Positions 45,544 to 54,364 of a stretch of 64,000 bases of DNA are shown piece after piece (the first letter of the stretch is position 1; each line of letters starts with the position of its first letter). A model generated the notes under the pieces. The model searched no databases. It saw only the letters and a list, made by a program, of their open reading frames with translations, and had not been told where the DNA came from. The DNA is from Pontibacter sp. HSC-36F09 (GTDB lineage Bacteria > Bacteroidota > Bacteroidia > Cytophagales > Hymenobacteraceae): positions 186,001 to 250,000 of the forward strand of contig NZ_JALKAA010000004.1 in assembly GCF_024171605.1 (NCBI RefSeq). Reading direction: 5' to 3'. Both the position numbers and the translations under genes were made by a program.

Positions 45544-47022
45544 CTAGAACTGAAAATAGATAAACTCCTGCTGTCCGAACTGTCCGAAAAGCAGCACCGC
45601 AAGTATGGCGGCATAATAAAGTCCCCAGCGTACCACGGCGGGTTTTTGGCCAATGAGCTGCGATACGCTGCCGTGCCGCTGTATGAGGTGCACCGTTTCC
45701 ATAATCATGATCGAGACAACAGACACGGCGAATACCTTAAAGCCCTGGTCCATGAACAGAATATGCTGCAGGTCTATACCTGCCAGCATCTGCCGGACGT
45801 TGCCTATACCTGTCACGCTGCTTTGCAGTATGTAAAAGGCCTCCCCGATAGAGTTGGCCCGGAAAAACACCCATGAGAAAAGCACCAGCGCAAACACGTT
45901 CAGCACCTGTACCCATTTGTAGAACAGCGGGCTTTTCATAAGGCCCAGCGATCTGGCTAGGGCATTTCGCTGACTGGCCGTCACGATAGCAAACACCAGG
46001 TAAAAGCCGTGCAATGCACCCCAAACCACAAATGTCCAGTTAGCGCCGTGCCACAGCCCGCTCACCAAAAACGTAATGAACAGGTTGTAATACCAGCGCC
46101 ACTTTACCACCCGGTTGCCGCCCAGCGGAATGTAGAGGTAGTCACGAAACCAGGACGAGAGAGAAATATGCCAGCGGCTCCAGAACTCAGAGATGCTCTT
46201 AGAAAAGTAAGGCCTGCGGAAGTTCTCCATCAGCCGGAAACCCATCACCTGCGCCGCCCCGATGGCGATATCAGAGTAGCCCGAGAAGTCGCAATAGATC
46301 TGAAAGGCGAAAAAAACAGTGGCGATGATCAGCGTGATGCCCTCGTAGTCGGTTGGGTTGTTGTATACCTGGTTAACCATCAGGGCCAGGTTATCCGCGA
46401 TCATGATCTTCTTGAAAAATCCCCAGCCCATACGCCGCAAACCAGCCACAACATGCTCGTAGCTGAACTCATGCTTCACTTTGAGTTGTCCGATCAGGTT
46501 CCCCGCCCGCTCAATAGGGCCAGCCACCAGCTGCGGAAAAAAGGTGACAAACAGCGCAAAGATGCCCAGATGCCGCTCTGCCTTAATGCGCCCGTGGTAC
46601 ACGTCGATCGAGTAACTCATGGTCTGGAAGGTATAGAAGGAGATACCCATCGGCAGCAGCAGCTCAAAAGCCGGCATGGCATAGCTCATGTTCAGGGCCG
46701 AGGCCACCTCCCGTGCGCTGTCGTTAAAGAAATTGTAATACTTGAATAAGCCGAGTATGCTCAGGTTAGAGAACAGCGAGAGCCAGAGGTAGGGCTTGCG
46801 TTTGTGTTTTTCCTCATCGCCATACCTGCCCATGGCACGACCGCAGAAATAATCAATCAGGGTCGACCCGATCAGGATCAGGGTATAGGCGGGCCGCCAC
46901 GAGGCGTAGAAGTAGTAACTGGCTAGCAGCAGAATGAGCCATCTTCGGTTCGGGGGTGTCAAAAAGTAGAGCGTGACTACTACCGGGAAGAATATGAAAA
47001 ATTCAGTAGAGTTGAATAACAT
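45544..47022 (-). CDS. MBOAT-family O-acyltransferase (AlgI-like)
   Basis: The product has 492 residues and about ten helices. The start MLFNSTEFFIFFPVVVTLYFL is typical for AlgI-type proteins. The MBOAT core has FFPQLVAGPIERAGNLIGQL, FCDFSGYSDIAIGAAQVMGF, EFWSRWHISLSSWFRDYLYIPLGG and the catalytic His in GLWHGANWTFVVWGALHG. It should move acetyl groups from the cytoplasm to the AlgJ-like partner for O-acetylation of the exopolysaccharide. It is the first gene of the three-gene operon, with a 600-base upstream region shared with the divergent LamG gene. Confidence 0.92.
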   Translation of the reverse strand: MLFNSTEFFIFFPVVVTLYFLTPPNRRWLILLLASYYFYASWRPAYTLILIGSTLIDYFCGRAMGRYGDEEKHKRKPYLWLSLFSNLSILGLFKYYNFFNDSAREVASALNMSYAMPAFELLLPMGISFYTFQTMSYSIDVYHGRIKAERHLGIFALFVTFFPQLVAGPIERAGNLIGQLKVKHEFSYEHVVAGLRRMGWGFFKKIMIADNLALMVNQVYNNPTDYEGITLIIATVFFAFQIYCDFSGYSDIAIGAAQVMGFRLMENFRRPYFSKSISEFWSRWHISLSSWFRDYLYIPLGGNRVVKWRWYYNLFITFLVSGLWHGANWTFVVWGALHGFYLVFAIVTASQRNALARSLGLMKSPLFYKWVQVLNVFALVLFSWVFFRANSIGEAFYILQSSVTGIGNVRQMLAGIDLQHILFMDQGFKVFAVSVVSIMIMETVHLIQRHGSVSQLIGQKPAVVRWGLYYAAILAVLLFGQFGQQEFIYFQF

Positions 47023-47630
47023 ACGCAGACGCTGTTATGGATCGAGAGAAGCGTGTAGTCCTATGCCGTTTGTCTGCTTTCAACCCGTCCCTGACTTGTG
47101 ACAGATGAAACCAGCAGGCATTTTCCCCTATTATATTTAGTGTCGGGTCAAAAGGTTTAGGATTTCGATATATATTTTACCGGCAGTAGAGGCGCCTTAG
47201 ACTAATTCTAATTGTGCAGCTTTCTATACGCATCTTGTCTGAAATGGCTGTTAGGTAAATGAAAAAATTGCATTGACCGGCTTATCTGCTATTCGGCTGC
47301 GCCGTCGTGTGCCAGGCAGGTTATGTTATCAGATCTGTATTCCTCAATTTTTGGCCGCTATATTCCTTGCCAGTACCTTTTTATATGCCCGTTGCTTTGT
47401 GGACAATTTAAGTATGCTGCAAAGCCGAACATCTGAGCCGCTACGGCGTAATATTATTGTACTCTAATACAACAGTAGTCCTATACTCTCCGTAAAGGAC
47501 ATGCAGTATTGCGAATTAGTATTTTAAGTAGAACAACAGCTGTTCAGCCCTAAACGAGACCCTAATACAACCCAAATCAAAGTAGCGAGCATTTATTAAA
47601 TGCCGTGATACAGATACTTAGTGAGCTTAT
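47023..47630. other. Divergent intergenic region, 608 bases
   Basis: No gene is supported. It separates the MBOAT operon from the divergent LamG gene and must hold both promoters, but I found no perfect TAnnTTTG box. AT-rich stretches lie at 47140-47180 and 47450-47620. No octamer copies occur. Confidence 0.45.
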
Positions 47631-49979
47631 ATGATAGCATCTTCTTTCAGGTACATTTTCCGGTACCTTTCTTTATACCCTTGGGGCGGTAAGCGCAAAA
47701 TAGCCCTGGCAGGTGCACTTAGCATGCTGCTGGGTTTAGCAGCTCAGGATGTGGCGCAGGCTCAGACGAACTGCCCTCCCGGTTTGGTGCATCACTTCGG
47801 GTTTGACGAAAAAGTGGCCGGCAGCTACACAGATTACATAACCAGCGCCAGTGCCATCTGTACAGGCTGTCCTGCCCCAACTGTTAGTCGCTTTGGGGGT
47901 GGGCAAAGTTTCAACGGTTCCAGTGGCCTTCAATTCAGTGAGATAGAAAAATTCCAATGGGGACCCAATCATAATTTTACGCTCGAGGTATGGGTGAAGG
48001 TAAACCGCAAGTCATCCAATCAGGTAATCGTTGGTCGCAAATCGAGTGATGGTCTGACGGCATGGTGGCTGGGGGTGGACCCGGAGGGGTATGCTGTTTT
48101 TGACATGCAGGATAATTATGGCGCCCCACATACCATGAAGGACTACCTGAAAGCTGTCAATTTGTTCGATGGCAAGTGGCACCACCTGGCAGTAGTTCGT
48201 GAAGGTGGCCCCCAGATTACCAAACTGTATGTAGATGGGTTTCGGGTAGACGACAGGAGGACCGAAATAAGAGAATACCGCGGCAGTATGGAGTCATCCA
48301 GCCCTGTCACAATCGGGTACATTGATATTGACTCGAAGTATTATTTTGACGGCATAATTGACGAACTGCTGGTCTATGACACCAATTTGTCCGAACAGGC
48401 AACGCGTGACCGCTACAATCACGGAGCAGGCAATTACTGCGGACCTGAAGACATCAGCCCCGAGATCGTATCGACGCCCATTACGTTTAGCACAGTCAAC
48501 CAGCAATATAAGTACGATGTGAATGCCGCTGGCAAACCCGCCCCTCGGTACATCCTAATATCAGGCCCGTCCGGCATGACCATCAACGCGGGTACGGGTC
48601 TCATCTCCTGGGTGCCTCAAGCCGCCGGAAGCTTCGCAGTGGAGGTGAAAGCCAATAACAGCCAAGGCGAGAGCGCCCCGCAACGCTTTCAAGTCGAGGT
48701 AAGAGCCGCCACGGAAGAGAGCATCGGGATACTGCACCACTGGAAGCTGAATGAAAATTCAGGCCCTAATTACCGGGACGTGTATACGCCGATTGATGCA
48801 GTTGCCCAGGCAAGAAGCCGTCCTTCCTCCGTGAAAGGTGCAGTAGAAGGGGGACAGCGTTTTAATGGAAAGGACACGGGGCTTGATGTAATCGGCAGTC
48901 CTAACTTTGACTGGAAAGCGAATGAAACCTTTACGATCGAGCTATGGCTCCGCACCGATACCAAAGAAGGTAGTAGTGAAGCCCAGAATCAGGTTCTGAT
49001 CGGGCGCCATGCCACGGACTCGCCTTCGCAGTGGTGGCTGGGACTCGACCAAAACCGAAAAGCTGCTTTTTACCTGCCAGACATCGAGTTTAAAGGAAAT
49101 CTTATCAGCTCCAGCGGCCCCAAGCTGAATGACGGAGGCTGGCACCAACTCGTGGCGGTGCGGGATGGCAGTTCCGGGGCTACCAGGCTGTATGTGGATG
49201 GTGAGCAAATTGCCGCCGGCAACTTCGTGTATGATTTTGGATTTAGTAGCCGGTCGCCTGTTAACATTGGCTACTTCAATGCGAGTCTGCTTAACAGTTA
49301 CCACTACGAAGGTGACCTGGATGAAGTAAAACTCTTTGGCAGAGCGCTGACGGCAGAAGAAATAAGAGAGCGCTTCGTAGAAGTGTACAATAACCTGACA
49401 GGCATCCTGAACTTTAAAGGACGCTACGCAGATGGCGAGGGCTTCAACCAGAAAACCGTTCTGCTGGACTGGAGAACCCTTTATGAGCTGGAAACGAATT
49501 ACTTTGAAATAGAGCGATCTGAGGATGGTGAGAATTTCACCGCCATCGGCCAGGTGAAAGCCTCGGGCACCACTACGGCTGCCCTTGACTATACCTTTAC
49601 GGACGAAAAACCACTCAAAGAACAGGGTTATTACAGACTCCGGCTGGTTCGTCTGGATGGAACCGCTACCTACTCCAATATCATCCTGGTACAGGACCGC
49701 TCGCCAGCTGCTTCCTCGTTCAGGGTGTATCCGAATCCGGCCGCAGTAGGAGATGAATTGACAATCGAGGTTGCCAATCTGAAAGAGAGCGAAGATGTGA
49801 CCTTTATGATAACGGACGCTTCCGGAAGACAAGTGTTTAGCCGGCAGGTACGGACAGATGAGCTTGGTGAACTATACCTGACGTTGCCGGTCGGGGCAAA
49901 CTTAAAACCTGGCATCTATAACCTGACAGTGGCTGGTAGTAACAAAACCCTTAACCGTAAGCTCGTGGTGGCCCGTTAG
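47631..49979 (+). CDS. Secreted double LamG-domain protein with T9SS type A signal
   Basis: The product has 782 residues: a signal segment at about 22-46 after a basic N-terminus, a LamG/concanavalin-like domain (about 50-265: LVHHFGFDEKVAGSY, FTLEVWVKV, GKWHHLAVVREG, DGIIDELLVYD), a He_PIG/Ig-like linker (about 275-360), a second LamG domain (about 368-585: ILHHWKLNENSG, FTIELWLR, GGWHQLVAVRDG, GDLDEVKLFGRAL), a fibronectin-like region and a sorting domain (FRVYPNPAAVGDELTIEV to LNRKLVVAR). LamG domains bind carbohydrates, so it may hold or decorate the exopolysaccharide at the surface. No catalytic domain is present. Confidence 0.87.
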   Translation: MIASSFRYIFRYLSLYPWGGKRKIALAGALSMLLGLAAQDVAQAQTNCPPGLVHHFGFDEKVAGSYTDYITSASAICTGCPAPTVSRFGGGQSFNGSSGLQFSEIEKFQWGPNHNFTLEVWVKVNRKSSNQVIVGRKSSDGLTAWWLGVDPEGYAVFDMQDNYGAPHTMKDYLKAVNLFDGKWHHLAVVREGGPQITKLYVDGFRVDDRRTEIREYRGSMESSSPVTIGYIDIDSKYYFDGIIDELLVYDTNLSEQATRDRYNHGAGNYCGPEDISPEIVSTPITFSTVNQQYKYDVNAAGKPAPRYILISGPSGMTINAGTGLISWVPQAAGSFAVEVKANNSQGESAPQRFQVEVRAATEESIGILHHWKLNENSGPNYRDVYTPIDAVAQARSRPSSVKGAVEGGQRFNGKDTGLDVIGSPNFDWKANETFTIELWLRTDTKEGSSEAQNQVLIGRHATDSPSQWWLGLDQNRKAAFYLPDIEFKGNLISSSGPKLNDGGWHQLVAVRDGSSGATRLYVDGEQIAAGNFVYDFGFSSRSPVNIGYFNASLLNSYHYEGDLDEVKLFGRALTAEEIRERFVEVYNNLTGILNFKGRYADGEGFNQKTVLLDWRTLYELETNYFEIERSEDGENFTAIGQVKASGTTTAALDYTFTDEKPLKEQGYYRLRLVRLDGTATYSNIILVQDRSPAASSFRVYPNPAAVGDELTIEVANLKESEDVTFMITDASGRQVFSRQVRTDELGELYLTLPVGANLKPGIYNLTVAGSNKTLNRKLVVAR

Positions 49980-50322
49980 TGCAATTGAACTGAAAGCATA
50001 AAGAACAAGGCCTAGACGATGCTGCATGACGAATACCGGGCGAGACTGAAGTACAGTCATGTAAAGCCGGCGATAACTATCCTGCGGCGTCAGGAGACTT
50101 GCTCTGATTTTAGGTATACGAGCAGGCTATAAATTTAAATTATATTCAATAATTTATTGAATATAAGGTGTTTATATATAAAATTTTGTAGATGTCAGTT
50201 TTTTGATAAACCCTACTAATTATAGCTCGTACTATGCTTGAAAAACATCGAATACTCTCCGCCAGATAAACACCCGATCATTAGGTTTCAGATTCCTTTA
50301 CTAAATTTAATTGTATTATTTT
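49980..50322. other. AT-rich intergenic region, 343 bases
   Basis: Nothing coding is visible. Bases 50120-50220 are very AT-rich, with the local repeat TTCAATAATTTATTGAA-like palindrome around 50146-50162. No terminator for the LamG gene is evident. One GGTATAC occurs at 50112. Confidence 0.4.
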
Positions 50323-50799
50323 ATGAAAAAACTATTTATAATTCCAATACTTTTCGCGCTCTTCCTTACTTCATGCGACAAGGACAAAGATGAAAAGTTG
50401 GAGCCACCAGTTTCAGAAATTGATGCGAAGATGCGTGGCGACTGGACCAACACACAGATCAAAAGAGTTTACTATTCAGATCAAAATGAGGTTATGTTCA
50501 CTGACTCAGTTCAGTATCAGACGGTCTTTAGCTTTAACGGCAAACAGTTAACTGTTACAGCGCCAGGAAGTCAGCCAGAAGTAATGAATTACAGTTTCCC
50601 AGACCCTAACGATTCGACTATAATTGAATTGCAGCGAGGTAGCGATAGGGGAAAGTACACTGTTAGCTCTATCTCAGGTTCAGATATGACTTGGACAGAA
50701 GAAAAACCATATGCCGGTTTCCCGGAAGAGGCACCGGATGCGGAGAAGACAACATCTCAAAAAGGGGTGTATACCTGGAAATTCGTTCGCAAAAACTAG
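50323..50799 (+). CDS. Small lipoprotein (lipocalin-like)
   Basis: The ATG at 50323 gives 158 residues with lipobox LTSC (Cys17), so it is a predicted lipoprotein. The mature part has alternating strands (MRGDWTNTQIKRVYYSD, SVQYQTVFSFNGKQLTVTAPG, DSTIIELQRG, SDMTWTEEKPY, GVYTWKFVRKN), compatible with a lipocalin-like small beta-barrel as in many Bacteroidota lipoproteins. No ligand can be named. A TTG codon four residues earlier is in frame but unlikely. Base composition is AT-richer than the flanking genes, as if acquired or lightly constrained. Confidence 0.65.
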   Translation: MKKLFIIPILFALFLTSCDKDKDEKLEPPVSEIDAKMRGDWTNTQIKRVYYSDQNEVMFTDSVQYQTVFSFNGKQLTVTAPGSQPEVMNYSFPDPNDSTIIELQRGSDRGKYTVSSISGSDMTWTEEKPYAGFPEEAPDAEKTTSQKGVYTWKFVRKN

Positions 50800-50970
50800 T
50801 AGCGAATGACGTATCCTGATCTTCAGGTATGCTAGGATAAAGGGAAACCTCCGGTTTCAGGTATACAGTCGCTGTATTACCTAAAATGGGGTCATGAATA
50901 TAACTTCTGAGAACCTTATATTCGGTCCTAAGACTTTCTGCTGATCGGGTATAGAGCTGCTATAGAACAG

Positions 50971-51005
50971 AAAAGCGGTGCAGGAAAACTCCTGCACCGC
51001 TTTTT
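50971..51005. terminator. Bidirectional terminator
   Basis: AAAAGCGGTGCAGGA (50971-50985) pairs with TCCTGCACCGCTTTT (50990-51004), a 15-bp stem with a four-base loop and A/T-runs. It sits between the lipoprotein gene and the convergent PA14 protein gene. Confidence 0.9.
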
Positions 51006-51091
51006 ATTATCCGGCTGGCATTGGCCAAGCCTAGTAGTCTATTGTTTCTGTCCCTTGATCAACCCAGGAAGATCCTTTTTGTAAGATACAC

Positions 51092-53713
51092 TTACTCTTT
51101 GATCAGCTTGATTGTAGCGCTTTTGCCGGCGTTGTCAGTATACTTCAGGAAGTACAGACCTGCTCTTAGTCCGGTAGCAGCCAGGTTCATCACCAGCTTG
51201 TTGTTCTCTACCTTCAGGTTTTCTTCTTTGTATACCACTGTACCAGCCTGGTCCAGGATAACAACTTCCTGCAGCTTGATCTCCTCTTTGCCCAGGTCGA
51301 GTGTTACCACATCGTTGAATGGGTTAGGGTATGCGCTTACTTTTTCGAAGCTGATGTTTGTATCAGTTGTCTCAGCAGTAAGTGCTGACGAAGAAGACGC
51401 AGTCAGAGACTCGATTGGAGACAATCTATTTGCAGCGATCGGACGCTCCAGCGTGCCGTTCGGCAACTGCCAGCCCACGGCCAGGTTGTCGCCGCCGCCG
51501 CCCTGCAGCATCAGCGCCTCGATGTAGTAGCGCTTGCCGGCTTCCAGGGTGATCTTGGCCGACTGCTGACCGCTGGTCTTGGTCCACTCACGCGGGTTGG
51601 TCCAGGTGCTGGAAAGGGCGATTCTGGTCTTCTTGGTTGGGTCCTCCGAAGTGCTCAGGTATAGCTCAGCCGCGTCGTCGGCAGCGATCCAGAAGGTGTA
51701 TTGGCCTGAAACAGGGGCCGTCACGTAGCCGCGGATGCGCTGGCCGTAGTTGTTGCCCTGGCCGCCTGGCGCTTCGAATGAAGTCAGCTCAGTAGTCGAG
51801 GCAGGCTTTGTGTTCACTGGGATCACGCTCACCGTTGAGCCGTGCACATTTGACCAGTAATCGCGTGTGATCTTGCCTACAGGTGTTGTCGTTGCAGTAG
51901 GTGCTGTTACTGTTGCCACAGGAGCAGTGCTTCCCATCTGAGACAATCTATTTGCAGCGATCGGACGCTCCAGCGTGCCGTTCGGCAACTGCCAGCCCAC
52001 GGCCAGGTTGTCGCCGCCGCCGCCCTGCAGCATCAGCGCCTCGATGTAGTAGCGCTTGCCGGCTTCCAGGGTGATCTTGGCCGACTGCTGACCGCTGGTC
52101 TTGGTCCACTCACGCGGGTTGGTCCAGGTGCTGGAAAGGGCGATTCTGGTCTTCTTGGTTGGGTCCTCCGAAGTGCTCAGGTATAGCTCAGCCGCGTCGT
52201 CGGCAGCGATCCAGAAGGTGTATTGGCCTGAAACAGGGGCCGTCACGTAGCCGCGGATGCGCTGGCCGTAGTTGTTGCCCTGGCCGCCTGGCGCTTCGAA
52301 TGAAGTCAGCTCAGTAGTCGAGGCAGGCTTTGTGTTCACTGGGATCACGCTCACCGTTGAGCCGTGCACATTTGACCAGTAATCGCGTGTTATCTTACCA
52401 GTACCAGTAGTACCTGTTGTCGTACCAGTAGTTCCTGAGGTTGGCGTCTGCTCAGCAGGTGCAGTAGCTACCGGATCCTGTACTGGCTGTGTAGGTGAGG
52501 TAACCGGAGCTGAACCGTTAGGGCCTAGTACAATGCCATTGCTGCTAAGTTTATTCAACCAGGCAGTATATTCGTTCTTTTCGTGCTGCTTCGTGATGTT
52601 ACCGCCAACGTAAGGGTTGTTCTCGTTTTTAACCAGTCCATCAGGGAAGTAGTTCTTGTCGAATAAGTTGCCCTGGCTCATTACGCCGGTAACGTTGTTG
52701 CGCATTACTGCATTGAAAGTTGCGCCTTTCTTATAGTAATCGTATCCGTACAGACCTACGTTGTGTGTGTTAACACGCGTGCCATCGTCAAATAAGCCGG
52801 AGTTTATACCACGGTTGTTGTATACCTCGATGTTGTTACCGCCTGCAATAGCATAGTTGTAGTTACCGATGTTTACAGTCTGGTTGTCGTATACCTTCAC
52901 GTGAGCAGTAGCTACCCCAGCCGGATCACCCATACCATCCTGGTACCATGAGTCAGCAATAATACCACCACCTGAGAATTTAGTTTCTGTAGCAGGGATT
53001 GGATAAGCGCCCTGGATGTAGTTGTTGTGGATACGGATTGGAGAACCGGAAGTACCGCGTGAGTTCGACAGGTTGATGTTATCTTCTACCAACGAATTGT
53101 TTGGCTCGTTGATGATTTCATTCCAGGCAATTTCGGCATGTGGCAGGTTACCACGGTAGTTGAACTGAGCGAACTGCGAGTGCTCACGCTGACCACCGTA
53201 TACACGTCCGTCAATGTTCTTGGCCTTGTTGTAGCGTATTTTTACCGTGTTGTTAGTAGATCCGTCACCTTCATAGCGCGTGCCCACATAAATGCCGGCT
53301 GTACCTTCCAGGTAGCAGTTCTCTACAATAACGTTCTTGAAGTTGTTTACAGTTAAGAAACGACGTGGTTTCTTGTAATCCCTGAAAGGAGTAGGGGTAA
53401 GGCCGTAGCCTTTTGTGTTTTTTACGGTGATGTTGGCGGCATAGCCCCAGCTTTTGATCAGATAACCGGCACCACGAATGTTCGAATTAACGATAGTTAC
53501 AGGTTCAGAAGTACGAACATCGACAGCAGCTACCTCAGAATCTCTTGATTCCCAGTTGCCTGTGTAAGTACCTCCTTTTGTGATTACTAATGGCCCGCTA
53601 TAAGTCTGGGCGTTAACGAAACCCGTCGAGAACAGAAAGGCTACGAGTGTGAGGATAAAAGCAGACAGAGTTGTCCCCGTCCACTTAGTCTCCTGAGTGG
53701 AAATTGTATTCAT
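51092..53713 (-). CDS. Secreted beta-helix protein with twin PA14 domains and T9SS signal
   Basis: The product has 873 residues: a signal peptide (about 1-36), a right-handed parallel beta-helix region (about 38-400) with short repeated turns (NITVKNTKGYG, VIVENCYLEGTAGIYVG, IRIHNNYIQGAYP, VKVYDNQTVN), a Thr/Pro/Gly-rich linker, two PA14 domains (441-591 and 615-765) identical in sequence, and a C-terminal type A sorting domain (VSAYPNPFNDVVTLDL to ATIKLIKE). PA14 binds carbohydrate, and beta-helix proteins include polysaccharide lyases and epimerases; no catalytic triad can be assigned. A paralogue of the beta-helix region is encoded 650 bases upstream. It may act on the exopolysaccharide made by the surrounding locus. 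Confidence 0.85.
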   Translation of the reverse strand: MNTISTQETKWTGTTLSAFILTLVAFLFSTGFVNAQTYSGPLVITKGGTYTGNWESRDSEVAAVDVRTSEPVTIVNSNIRGAGYLIKSWGYAANITVKNTKGYGLTPTPFRDYKKPRRFLTVNNFKNVIVENCYLEGTAGIYVGTRYEGDGSTNNTVKIRYNKAKNIDGRVYGGQREHSQFAQFNYRGNLPHAEIAWNEIINEPNNSLVEDNINLSNSRGTSGSPIRIHNNYIQGAYPIPATETKFSGGGIIADSWYQDGMGDPAGVATAHVKVYDNQTVNIGNYNYAIAGGNNIEVYNNRGINSGLFDDGTRVNTHNVGLYGYDYYKKGATFNAVMRNNVTGVMSQGNLFDKNYFPDGLVKNENNPYVGGNITKQHEKNEYTAWLNKLSSNGIVLGPNGSAPVTSPTQPVQDPVATAPAEQTPTSGTTGTTTGTTGTGKITRDYWSNVHGSTVSVIPVNTKPASTTELTSFEAPGGQGNNYGQRIRGYVTAPVSGQYTFWIAADDAAELYLSTSEDPTKKTRIALSSTWTNPREWTKTSGQQSAKITLEAGKRYYIEALMLQGGGGDNLAVGWQLPNGTLERPIAANRLSQMGSTAPVATVTAPTATTTPVGKITRDYWSNVHGSTVSVIPVNTKPASTTELTSFEAPGGQGNNYGQRIRGYVTAPVSGQYTFWIAADDAAELYLSTSEDPTKKTRIALSSTWTNPREWTKTSGQQSAKITLEAGKRYYIEALMLQGGGGDNLAVGWQLPNGTLERPIAANRLSPIESLTASSSSALTAETTDTNISFEKVSAYPNPFNDVVTLDLGKEEIKLQEVVILDQAGTVVYKEENLKVENNKLVMNLAATGLRAGLYFLKYTDNAGKSATIKLIKE
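51419..51868 (-). repeat. 450-base identical tandem repeat (PA14 copy 2)
   Basis: This segment is base-for-base identical, by direct reading, to 51941-52390 (offset 522). Each copy encodes one PA14 domain. Outside the 450 bases the linkers differ. Complete silent-site identity means very recent duplication or active gene conversion. It is also a place where assembly can collapse or recombine. Confidence 0.9.
51941..52390 (-). repeat. 450-base identical tandem repeat (PA14 copy 1)
   Basis: This is the N-proximal partner of the copy at 51419-51868. It includes AGGTATAG at 52179, matching 51657 in the other copy. Confidence 0.9.
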
Positions 53714-54364
53714 CTTTTTGGCTAAAAGTTGAAAAATTAAAAAATGTACTCCTTATAAGGCACTAGGCTTGTTCCTGTTTTCTGATACAGAAGCAGATGT
53801 ACTGCCTGTTGCTTTTTATGAAAATACTAAGCTTGGTAGATCCTTGCGACTATCTTCATATATAAGTTGTTGCAAATATAAGTAGGAATTTTTTAGAAAA
53901 ACCAGACTTTTGTGATTTATTCTTATTTAAATTATAGCAACCTTGGATATTTCAATTTGAATAAGATGAAAAAATAGCGTTTAAAGGCTATTTAACGAGG
54001 TTTTTGATTTTATGCATACTTGAAAAAAGTTACAAAAATTTTAAAAATACAAAACCAAGAATATAATATTGACACTAATTACTATAATTAAAGTAATAAA
54101 TATTAATTAAAAATATACAATACTGAGCCTATTTTCGACTTCGGAATCAGTCCAATGCATGAATATATAAAATATAATATATTCAATAACCTGGTTTTTT
54201 GTGTCCGAATTATAAATGGTGTTATACCTTTGAATTAGGAGATTAGGGATATCTGGGTTCGGGGGGTAGAGTGAGGTGACAGCTTATCAGCGAGTACAAA
54301 AACCAAAGGTATAAAGGGAGGCTGTACCTTCGCTGAGCCAGTTTGCTGCTTGCTGATTTGTCAG
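53714..54364. other. AT-rich intergenic region, 651 bases
   Basis: No gene is visible between the two beta-helix genes. The sequence is strongly AT-rich (53880-54230), with a TAnnTTTG box for the downstream gene at 53873-53880. Its low GC and lack of AGGTATAG copies contrast with most of the window. No terminator of the upstream minus-strand operon stands out. Confidence 0.45.
53873..53880 (-). promoter_or_regulatory. -7 promoter box of the PA14/beta-helix gene
   Basis: On the minus strand TATATTTG fits TAnnTTTG. The leader would be about 150 bases to the ATG at 53713. A clear -33 element is missing. Confidence 0.4.

Noticed and set aside
47273..47467. Plus-strand 64-codon frame in the MBOAT/LamG gap
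   Set aside because: It needs a non-ATG start and has no motif; chance open frame.
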